The notes under the pieces are model-generated. The model was not told the origin of the DNA. It saw only the letters and a list, made by a program, of their open reading frames with translations, and did no database searches. Below, in pieces: positions 35,801 to 42,322 of a stretch of DNA of 64,000 nt (position 1 is the first letter of the stretch; each line of letters opens with the position of its first letter). Source of the stretch: Pseudomonas syringae (GTDB lineage: Bacteria > Pseudomonadota > Gammaproteobacteria > Pseudomonadales > Pseudomonadaceae); assembly GCF_001698815.1 (NCBI RefSeq), contig NZ_LGSI01000037.1, positions 2,791 to 66,790 of the forward strand, in the 5' to 3' direction. Made by a program: the position numbers and the translations under genes.

Positions 35801-36583
35801 GTCAGCGCTCAACGGCAAAGTCAGACCCAGCAGGCGACTGACCAACAAAGCAAGCAGGCGTTGGAGGCTGAGCAGAAAACCCTCGCAGCGCAGCGGGCGG
35901 AACTCAAGCAAAGCATTGCAACGCTGCAGGCCACCGCTGCGGTGGTGGAGTTATCTGCCTCGCCATCCCAGGTAAATATCAGCGCCCGCTCCTTGCCTCA
36001 GCAAACGCGTTTGACGCTGCAGTGCAGCGGCCGTTCTACAGTGCTTGATAACTTCAACTTCCCTACCAGCGCTAGTTTTGTCTGGGCGCCAGGGGCTTGT
36101 TCGGATGTTTCACTGGAGATCAGCTTTGCGAACTTCAAGCTCACTCGGCACTGGACGGGTGATCGGGCGTTCGTGGACTTTCTGCGTTTATTCAATGGTG
36201 GCCAACATACTTTCACCCCTGATGATTTTCCAAGCCAACGCAATCTTATGGGTAGTGAAAACCTGATCGGCATCCAATTGACTTATCGCCAGGAAGGCGA
36301 GCAGGTGTTGTTGAATAAGTACGCACAGGCAGACCAGTTGCAAATGCAGTTGGGTGTCATCGATGAGCGACTCAAAGCAATCAATGAGAAACTTATGGCA
36401 ATGGAGGCTCAGGCAGCGGCCATGAATGTAAGCCTTTCAGCTCTTGGCTCAACGGCTCAGCAAGGCGTCGCCAACATCCAACCTCCAACTCAGATCGCCT
36501 GGTGCTGGACTCCGAAGCCGTTGGATGCAGGGCTGTTTGCTCCGGAGCAAGCAGCCCCTGGACCTAAGCTGCAACGACGCTAA
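32858..36583 (+). CDS. tssM: T6SS inner-membrane protein TssM (IcmF family)
   Basis: TssM spans the inner membrane and periplasm to contact TssJ. The 1241-residue protein has two N-terminal helices (residues 5-27 and 34-52), a cytoplasmic NTPase-like domain with Walker A GESGSGKS at 114-121, a third helix at about 388-410, then a large periplasmic part including IcmF-related and C-terminal beta domains. A coiled Gln/Lys-rich stretch lies at about 985-1025. The length is typical and the Walker motif is intact. It is the last structural gene of the cluster. Confidence 0.96.
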   Translation: MLKKIGIFLLGVLALVILAVGLWALALYEDWPLWYVPVIFVGVIVFVVIARWIGRRWHAWRLRARMKSELPQSRREEAPNLDQDWKAGVQLLRGSRLGRMGAPLYALPWFLMLGESGSGKSSLLQHSGLTSALNPHNRDGQPAPTGTLDWWFLERGVVLDPAGRLAQGSSDAGPEWRRLLYWLLRSRRREPLNGLLLVIDSTRLLSGSDESLAEQGQDLRRRLDDLVKVFGARLPVYFIITGAEAVPGLTQWGAALTPAQREQPFGLLSKQRDSAAASFLDEMFGGIGRRLFDLRIELGVRGLPDADAFSLPERIGALRPRLEKLLLPAFAANPYSEPPLLCGLFLTAQGQGSAAQHEGWFSHDLFDQLLPSQRYAYRPIDSWRRWRRLLVHAAVIAWLALCVGFGALMIYADRHTEAVLAQALNDPPAENDFAGGLETDLDALRRFRLALLNLSREQQQGWQSLLPFSSNIDELIQRYRADYVGLFSREIRTPVFDGFISQNLNHALNTGDPRLIAAYAEFLVRRINLLDARLNNQSMEGLPVPGNELGILNQTYGSKEKISAGQMATLGDSYRYCLEWDTDIPWMQGQRAGLLAQLDSMRLENRPLDWLTAWAEQQGNLPPILLSEYWTDTDTPNLSISGAYTSEGHSAILGFIDELGRASRDQALWKDRRVKFLQQYRSDTQDAWYAFIKGSLLSAQTRLKTRSDWQQTLSVVGTAKDPFIRLLHRSAERFALIPLEHRAPWASRTVAMDRLLKLAANDDLHTESGALGNFKVTNALGGDVLKGMVNGGSIESGVNGLRDELTQARALARFQQLMAGVVADLQKNDAQAFQVALDTWGFGADPAVKAAPLWEADSIRKALIQALTGPDPREDVVWSLVTGQLDFSLHYVAEVAACRLQSDWSGQLLSPIEGVRDPVMLNELLYGERGQLPAFMNGPVKTFVQRDVQRYSGRESLGVQIPLTGAFYAYVSRMQHAQNDLVSAQRQSQTQQATDQQSKQALEAEQKTLAAQRAELKQSIATLQATAAVVELSASPSQVNISARSLPQQTRLTLQCSGRSTVLDNFNFPTSASFVWAPGACSDVSLEISFANFKLTRHWTGDRAFVDFLRLFNGGQHTFTPDDFPSQRNLMGSENLIGIQLTYRQEGEQVLLNKYAQADQLQMQLGVIDERLKAINEKLMAMEAQAAAMNVSLSALGSTAQQGVANIQPPTQIAWCWTPKPLDAGLFAPEQAAPGPKLQRR

Positions 36584-36934
36584 ATCGGCTGAGCGAAAAG
36601 GCTACAGCCACATCCAAGCCTGATGCTCGCTGGTGGGATGCTATTCCGACCACCATAACCCTGGTGGTCGGCTCGCTTGTCCATAAACGAATACGCAAAG
36701 ACCCTCTTTCCCAAGGCTACGTAAAGCGCTTGCTGTCAGGCGCAGCACTATGAGTCCTGTTTGCGTCTGACGGGTCAAATCGTACGCAGATGGCAAGGTA
36801 AGTATGTCCCCACTTATAGCGACACGGCGGAGCTTAAAACCCTGTGTATGTTCACGTGCCAATGCGTTGGCTGCGTTATTATCGCTGCCCCAAACCCACT
36901 CTCCTGGATCAACATGCATACCCGTAACGAAAGC
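36584..36934. other. Intergenic region before the two-component genes
   Basis: An inverted repeat GACCACC/GGTGGTC (36650-36671) could form a hairpin but lacks a T-run. One frame stays open from tssM to about 36752 (WWDAIPTTITLVVGSL...) but has no usable start; it may be a remnant or chance. The promoter for the response regulator should lie here. Confidence 0.4.
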
Positions 36935-37600
36935 ATGCCTATTCGTGTGGTTTTGGTAGAAGACGACGTCATCTTTCAACAGGCGTTGCGCGACACCCTT
37001 GCAGCGGCAACAGATATCGAGCTGGTAACCGTGGCCGGAAACTGCGCCGAAGGTCTGCTGGCCCTGGAGCAACCCTCTGCGGATGTTCTGCTGGTGGATC
37101 TGGGCTTGCCTGACGGGTCAGGCATCGACGTGATTCGCGCTGCACATGCGCGATGGCCGGATTGCAACATCATGGTCAGCACCGCGTTCGGTGATGAGTT
37201 GCATGTCATGCAGTCTCTGGAGGCCGGTGCGACCGGTTATTTGCTCAAGGACAGTACGCCTGCCAGCGTCGCTGCCGAAATCAGGAGCCTGCATCAGGGC
37301 GGCAGCCCCATTAGCCCGTTAATTGCCCGCCAGATACTCATGCGCTTTCGCGGGCAAGAAAAGCTGCCGCCGTCGGTACCGGTCGCTGCGGACAAACCCC
37401 GTGCGCTCCTGTCGGCAAGAGAACAGCAAGTGCTGCAATACATTACTAAGGGTTTTACGGCAGAAGAGATCGCAGGGCTGATGTCGGTTTCCCGGCACAC
37501 TGTGCTGACATTCGTACGCCGGGTGTACAAGAAGCTGGAAGTCAGCTCCAAGACTCAGGCCATCTATGAGGCCCGTAGTCAGGGCTTGCTAGATGAATAG
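36935..37600 (+). CDS. LuxR-type (NarL/FixJ) response regulator
   Basis: This is a DNA-binding response regulator of 221 residues. The receiver domain (about 1-120) has Asp10-Asp11, phospho-acceptor Asp55 in VLLVDLGLPDG and Lys in YLLKDST. The C-terminal LuxR HTH (LSAREQQVLQYITKGFTAEEI, then SVSRHTVLTFVRRVYKKL) is complete. An in-frame ATG at 36914 is an alternative start. The gene overlaps the histidine kinase by 8 bases, so they form one two-component system. Position at the end of the T6SS locus and inside the tRNA-Pro bracket suggests control of the T6SS, which is an inference. Confidence 0.88.
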   Translation: MPIRVVLVEDDVIFQQALRDTLAAATDIELVTVAGNCAEGLLALEQPSADVLLVDLGLPDGSGIDVIRAAHARWPDCNIMVSTAFGDELHVMQSLEAGATGYLLKDSTPASVAAEIRSLHQGGSPISPLIARQILMRFRGQEKLPPSVPVAADKPRALLSAREQQVLQYITKGFTAEEIAGLMSVSRHTVLTFVRRVYKKLEVSSKTQAIYEARSQGLLDE

Positions 37601-39503
37601 GCGTTGGATCGCCGCGCTATTGCTGACGTTCTGGCTACCGGGTATTGCTGGCCTGACCACTGCCCATGCGCAAACGGCACTGCATTTGACGGCAGGCGAG
37701 TTGTTGAGCACCCCAAGTCAGGGATTCTCTGCGCCCCCTTATGAAGTGGACGAACGACTGTTTTCGGGTCAGTGGCAACCCGTTGAGTTACCTCACGCAT
37801 TACCCCGTGAGTTAGATCTGTCTGAAGACAGTCACGACTCGCATACAACTCCTACGATAGTGAGTTGGTATCGCCTGCATGTACCAGCGCAGGTCTCCAC
37901 CAGTGATTTGCGCACGCTCTATCTACCGCGCTGGAAGACAGATGGGAAGTTGGCGGTCTACGCCGATGGCCGGTTGCTTTATATGTCCAGCGACAACGTG
38001 TACTGGAATGGCTGGAATATTCCTCTACTGATACCCCTGGAAGCCACCAGCAATGCCCACGTGCCCAAGGTCATCCTGCTGCGGATCGAACGACCACGCT
38101 TTTCCGGCGGCGGTATTTCTTCCGTCTGGGTCGAGGGTGGCGACAGTATGAACTGGCGTTATCGAGTCCGCTACATGATGCAGGTGGGCTTGCCTTATGC
38201 GGGCAGCACGGCGTTTCTAGCCATCGGGACGTTTTCTTTTTTTGTCTGGTGCTGGCTGCGTCGCGAAACCTCGTATCTGCTGTTTTTCTTCATTTCGGTC
38301 GCCTCGTTTATCCGCACACTTCATTACTATGTTGGGGAAAACAAACTGCCTATTTCCGAGGAGTGGTTCACCTGGCTAACGATCAACTCCTTGTTCTGGA
38401 TGGTTGTAGTCACGCATTTATTCCTCAATTATCTTCATCGGCGACCTCAGCGCTGGCTAAACCTGACCGTTTACCTGACGACTTTTGGCGTCGGGGTTTT
38501 CACCCTGCCGGCCCTGTCGGGTTTACTCAATGCTTATGCCTTGGCACCGCTGACGTACCTGGTGGTGATAGTGGTCGGTTCAATGGTGGCCGGTGGCGGC
38601 CTGTATCAGTCCTGGCGTGTGCGCTCCCGGGATGGCCTGATTCTTAGCGGTTGGGCAGTGATCGGGATGCTTTTCGGTTGCCATGACTGGGCTCTGCAAA
38701 ACAATTACTTGAGCATTGAAAACATCTACCTGGGACCTTACAGCAATATCGGTGCTTTCCTGATCTGTATGCACATCATGTTTCGCCGCTACATTCAGGC
38801 CAACGAAAGCGTCCTGCAACTTAATGAAAGCCTTACGTTTCGCCTGCAAGAGCGTGAAGACGAACTCGAACTTAGCCATCAGCGCCTGCGTGAGATTGAA
38901 CATCGGCAGATACTCAGTTGTGAGCGCCAACGCCTCATGCAGGATATGCACGACGGCATGGGCTCGTCGCTGTTGGTCGCCTTACTGTCAGCAGAGAAGG
39001 GCGAGCTGGACTCAGCTATGCTCGCCGATGTCCTCAAAACATGCATTGATGACCTCAAGTTGACCATCGACTCCATGGAGCCTGTGGAAGCGGATCTGCT
39101 TCTGCTGCTGGCCACCTTGCGATTCCGCTTGACGCCTCGTCTGGAGAGCGCCGGGATAGCCCTGCGCTGGGACATCGAAAACGTTCCTGCGCTGGACTGG
39201 CTCGACCCGCGCAACGCCTTGCACATTCTGCGTATCCTGCAGGAAGCCTTTTCCAACATAATCAAGCACACCCAGGCCACGGTGATTTACGTCGCCACAT
39301 CGTTCGACGACGAGCATGTCAGAGTGATTGTGACCGACAACGGGCAAGGGTTCCCGGCACAACCGATGTCGGGCCACAAAGGCAAAGGGCTGAGCAACCA
39401 GTTGAGTCGCGCCAATTCGATTGGTGCGCAGATTCAACTGGAATCCAGTGATAGCGGAACACGATTGACGCTGGTGATGCCTATTAAAGGCTTGAATCGT
39501 TAG
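37593..39503 (+). CDS. Membrane sensor histidine kinase (HisKA_3/NarX type)
   Basis: The 636-residue kinase partners the upstream regulator. It has a signal peptide (residues 1-26), an extracytoplasmic beta domain (about 30-190, with TLYLPRWKTDGKLAVYADG) and about seven membrane helices (about 200-395) in 7TM-DISM style. A short coiled segment precedes the HisKA_3 dimerisation helix with phospho-accepting His453 in DMHDGMGSS, and a HATPase_c domain carries an N box (EAFSNIIKHT) and DNGQGFP. No further domain follows. The ligand is unknown. Confidence 0.88.
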   Translation: MNRRWIAALLLTFWLPGIAGLTTAHAQTALHLTAGELLSTPSQGFSAPPYEVDERLFSGQWQPVELPHALPRELDLSEDSHDSHTTPTIVSWYRLHVPAQVSTSDLRTLYLPRWKTDGKLAVYADGRLLYMSSDNVYWNGWNIPLLIPLEATSNAHVPKVILLRIERPRFSGGGISSVWVEGGDSMNWRYRVRYMMQVGLPYAGSTAFLAIGTFSFFVWCWLRRETSYLLFFFISVASFIRTLHYYVGENKLPISEEWFTWLTINSLFWMVVVTHLFLNYLHRRPQRWLNLTVYLTTFGVGVFTLPALSGLLNAYALAPLTYLVVIVVGSMVAGGGLYQSWRVRSRDGLILSGWAVIGMLFGCHDWALQNNYLSIENIYLGPYSNIGAFLICMHIMFRRYIQANESVLQLNESLTFRLQEREDELELSHQRLREIEHRQILSCERQRLMQDMHDGMGSSLLVALLSAEKGELDSAMLADVLKTCIDDLKLTIDSMEPVEADLLLLLATLRFRLTPRLESAGIALRWDIENVPALDWLDPRNALHILRILQEAFSNIIKHTQATVIYVATSFDDEHVRVIVTDNGQGFPAQPMSGHKGKGLSNQLSRANSIGAQIQLESSDSGTRLTLVMPIKGLNR

Positions 39504-39649
39504 AGCGACCACCCTTTCATTCCAACCGCCAACGCCACAGATATCGGCAAGGTGAACGCCGCCAGTAACGTCTGAATAGCGATGATGTTGGCGATCAGCG
39601 CGGCATCGCCGCCGAGTTGCCAGGCCATCACGCAGGATGAAGGCGCGCG
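39500..39649 (-). pseudogene. AEC (auxin efflux carrier) family transporter, C-terminal remnant
   Basis: The minus-strand frame reads SSCVMAWQLGGDAALIANI, then IAIQTLLAAFTLPISVAL and ends KGWSL at a TAA overlapping the kinase stop codon. This matches the last two membrane helices of AEC permeases. The remaining roughly 260 residues are absent, so it is a 5'-truncated remnant at the right end of the T6SS region. Confidence 0.7.
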
Positions 39650-40062
39650 GGGTAGTGACTGGACTTCTTCCTGCGGGTGTCGCGAGGCGTCGCACGCCAA
39701 CTGTTGTTCCGCGGAGCTGGATTCTTGGATGGGATGGGATTATTTCGGAAAATTAAAAGCACGACTTGTGGCCAGCTTTTTGTATAGTGTATTTGTTGTC
39801 GGCCAATTAGTCGTACTTCTGGAAATTAGCTTTGATTGCGTTGATTATCAATCATGAACCTAGCCTATGACGACGGCGCTGATTCAGCAGCGGTGTAAGT
39901 TGGGAAAGACGTCATCGACTCGTTCGGCGTGTGCTTATAGTCTGAGGACAGCACCGGACTCTCGTAGAGCAGAACATCGCTGAAGCTCAAGTAAATACTC
40001 GCTTGTAAAAATCCAGCGTAAAACTTTGGAAGCTTTCAAGAAGTATGAAAAAGGAGGTGGGA
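39650..40062. other. AT-richer junction next to the right tRNA-Pro fragment
   Basis: Composition is visibly more AT-rich than the neighbours. The only frame of note is a 42-codon plus-strand ORF at 39729-39857. An inverted repeat TGATTG/CAATCA around 39834-39855 surrounds TTGATTATCAA. Such sequence is typical of the ends of integrated elements, but no integrase is seen. Confidence 0.4.
39729..39857 (+). CDS. Possible 42-residue membrane peptide
   Basis: ATG 39729 opens a frame starting MGWDYFGKLKARLVASFLYS, followed by a hydrophobic run (VFVVGQLVVLLEI) and an acidic end. GGAG lies 12 bases upstream, rather far. Nothing is recognised; a chance frame in AT-rich DNA is quite possible. Confidence 0.2.
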   Translation: MGWDYFGKLKARLVASFLYSVFVVGQLVVLLEISFDCVDYQS

Positions 40063-40108
40063 TGCTAGGGGGCGAGTATTCGAATTACTCCGTCCCGACC
40101 ATATAATT
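40063..40108 (+). repeat. tRNA-Pro(GGG) 3' fragment, candidate attachment site (right copy)
   Basis: These 46 bases match 10514-10559 with three substitutions: TGCTAGGGG, T-arm GAGTA-TTCGAAT-TACTC, CGTCCCG, A, CCA (40099-40101), then TATAATT. Two of the three changes are paired in the T-stem (G-C to A-T), so the stem is preserved. No 5' half of a tRNA precedes it. Together with the left copy it brackets 29.5 kb containing the whole T6SS. Confidence 0.75.
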
Positions 40109-40117
40109 TAATGATTT

Positions 40118-40145
40118 AGCCCAATCGGTAAAGGTTGGGCTTTTC
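40118..40145 (+). terminator. Rho-independent terminator after the right tRNA fragment
   Basis: AGCCCAA (40118-40124) pairs with TTGGGCT (40135-40141) around a 10-base loop and is followed by TTTC after the paired T. It stands 16 bases after the CCA, as expected for the original tRNA terminator. Confidence 0.75.
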
Positions 40146-40380
40146 ATGTCCGAAAAAATCTCACATTTACGCCGCTATACGGATCAAGAAGGCCCGGCTG
40201 ATCGTCGTCAGCCTGACTCACCGGCTGTCGAAAAACCTCCCGTTCAAGACTGTCGCGACACGTCTGGCCCGTGGCGCAAACAATTGCTTACATATAAACG
40301 ACGAGTTAAACGCTACGTTTGTAACGTCCAGTGTTAGGTTACGGCGCTTGTTCGGGCTCCGAGATGCACAAAATCCACTT

Positions 40381-41679
40381 ATGCCCATCAACTTCCCCAG
40401 TATTCCAGCCTTTGGTGTTTACCTTGCGCTGACCTGCCTCTTTGCGGCGGCGTGGTTCACCCACCCCGGCACTATCCACTCTTCCTTTGCCTTGATGAAT
40501 CCGGTGATGGCGGTGGCAGGCCAGGTTGCCAAGCCCATCTACACCAGCCGCTTCGCCTCGTCCGGGCTGGTGGATTTCGTGCATTCCTCGGCGGTCACCG
40601 CCTTGCCGGACGGCAGCCTGATGACGGTCTGGTTTGCGGGCTCGCGCGAAGGTGCGGCTGACGTAGAGGTGCGTTCTGCGCGCTTTGACGCCGGCTCCGG
40701 CGAGTGGGGTGCCGAGCAGGTGCTGGCGACGCGGGATTCAACCCAGCGCGGTACGCAAAAGTACATTCGCAAGCTGGGCAATCCGGTGGTCGCACTGGCG
40801 CCGGACAACCGCCTTTGGCTGTTCTACGTGTCGGTGTCCATGGGCGGCTGGGCCGGCAGCGCCGTCAACGTAATGGTGTCGGACGACTTCGGTCGACAGT
40901 GGTCCGAACCGCGTCAGCTGATCACTTCGCCTTTCTTGAACATCAGCACGCTGGTGCGCTCGGCCCCGGTGTTTCATGCGGACGGTTCCATTGGCTTGCC
41001 GGTTTACCACGAGTTTCTGGGCAAGTTTGCTGAATACCTTTACCTCAGCGCCGACGGCGACGTGATCGACAAATTCCGTATCAGTCACGGCAATAACTCG
41101 CTGCAACCCACCGTGGTTCCGCTGGATGGACAGCGGGGCATCGCGCTGCTTCGTTACGCCGGCAACATCCACCACCGTGTGCTGGCAACGCGCACCGAAG
41201 ACGCCGGGCAAACCTGGAGTGAGCCTTATCCGCTTGCCCCGTCCAATCCAAATTCTTCACTGGCGGCCATTGTCACGCCCGAGCACGGCCTGCTGGTCGC
41301 GCTCAACGACCTGCGAGACGGGCGTTTCAAGCTGAGCCTTTATGGCACCGACGCAAAAATGGCTGACTGGCGATCGCTACGCGACCTGGACAAATCCCCC
41401 GATCCCGAGGGCAATCCGTTTTCACCCGATGCCTACAAGGAAATCATCGGCGATCAGTTTCGAGGCTCCAGTGGCGCGCTGCGTCTGCCGCTGGAGGCAA
41501 AGTTCCTGAGCAATCTCGACACGCGGGTGTGCACCACGCGCGGGTGTGAATTTGAATATGAATATCCGTATTTCATCCGCAGCCCCGACGGGATGTATCA
41601 CGTGGTTTATTCCTGGAACAACACCTTCATCAAGCACGTCACCTTCAACGATGCATGGCTGTCCGAGCGTATCAATTGA
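40381..41679 (+). CDS. Sialidase-like (BNR/Asp-box) secreted or membrane-anchored protein
   Basis: This 432-residue protein has an N-terminal membrane helix (about residues 10-28), which may be a signal anchor, followed by a six-bladed sialidase-type fold. Two Asp-boxes are visible (VSDDFGRQWSEP and TEDAGQTWSEP), and the LPDGSLMTVWFAGSREG segment is typical of exo-alpha-sialidase-like families. Start ATG 40381 is chosen because the upstream open frame crosses the tRNA terminator. It overlaps the next gene by 25 bases. Substrate is unknown; acting on periplasmic or surface glycans with its operon partners is an inference. Confidence 0.8.
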   Translation: MPINFPSIPAFGVYLALTCLFAAAWFTHPGTIHSSFALMNPVMAVAGQVAKPIYTSRFASSGLVDFVHSSAVTALPDGSLMTVWFAGSREGAADVEVRSARFDAGSGEWGAEQVLATRDSTQRGTQKYIRKLGNPVVALAPDNRLWLFYVSVSMGGWAGSAVNVMVSDDFGRQWSEPRQLITSPFLNISTLVRSAPVFHADGSIGLPVYHEFLGKFAEYLYLSADGDVIDKFRISHGNNSLQPTVVPLDGQRGIALLRYAGNIHHRVLATRTEDAGQTWSEPYPLAPSNPNSSLAAIVTPEHGLLVALNDLRDGRFKLSLYGTDAKMADWRSLRDLDKSPDPEGNPFSPDAYKEIIGDQFRGSSGALRLPLEAKFLSNLDTRVCTTRGCEFEYEYPYFIRSPDGMYHVVYSWNNTFIKHVTFNDAWLSERIN

Positions 41680-42290
41680 TCAACCTGTGGCAGGCGCACG
41701 TCAGTTTCGCCATGCTCATCTTTCTGTTGCTGCCTTCGTTTGGCCTGAACAAGCTCCTGCGCGTTGTCCTGCTGTTCGCTCTGCTGGCATGCAGTTTTAT
41801 AGTGCTGGACGGTTTGTCATTGGCAACTTATCTGCGCAGCTACATCGATGACCTTGCCACCACGTCAATGGTGTTGATGCTGTGGGGCTGTTTGCGCAGG
41901 TTGGATTTGCTGCCGCCCGCGCGTCGTTCTGTTACCGGTGTATTGATCCTCTTCGCCGCGATGGCGCTGGTGCTGTACCCGGCAACTCTGGGTTTGAGTT
42001 ATCTGGACCCTTATCGTTTTGGCTACAGCCCACGCCCCATGCTCATGGTTTTTGCATTGCTCACGCTGGGCCTGTTTTACCTGCGCAACGGCTTGGCCGT
42101 GGTGATGCTCGCCAGTGCAACGCTAGCTTTCAGCGTCGGGATAAAGCCTTCGCAAAATTACTGGGACTACCTGGTTGACCCGCTGCTCGGTCTGTTTTGC
42201 TGCTCGGCATTGCTGCTGCGTGGCACGCGCTGGGCGTACAGCAACTTCAGACGCCGGCGCGGTTCGGCGCTTGCTGGCGAGTCAATTTGA
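41655..42290 (+). CDS. Polytopic membrane protein of unknown function
   Basis: The 211-residue protein consists of about six membrane helices with short basic loops (YLRSYIDDLATTSMVLMLWGCLRRL is the first large loop). No family is recognised. It overlaps the 3' end of the sialidase-like gene and is followed after 32 bases by the LTA-synthase-like sulfatase, so all three are probably one operon. A transporter or scaffold for a glycan-modifying step is possible. Confidence 0.75.
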   Translation: MAVRAYQLINLWQAHVSFAMLIFLLLPSFGLNKLLRVVLLFALLACSFIVLDGLSLATYLRSYIDDLATTSMVLMLWGCLRRLDLLPPARRSVTGVLILFAAMALVLYPATLGLSYLDPYRFGYSPRPMLMVFALLTLGLFYLRNGLAVVMLASATLAFSVGIKPSQNYWDYLVDPLLGLFCCSALLLRGTRWAYSNFRRRRGSALAGESI

Positions 42291-42322
42291 GACTCACGAC
42301 ATTTTTTAACAGGGGAGCAGGA

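Noticed and set aside
36600..36755. A frame after tssM reading WWDAIPTTITLVVGSL and onward
   Set aside because: It has no ATG, GTG or TTG at a sensible place and no recognised family; kept only as a note in the intergenic entry.
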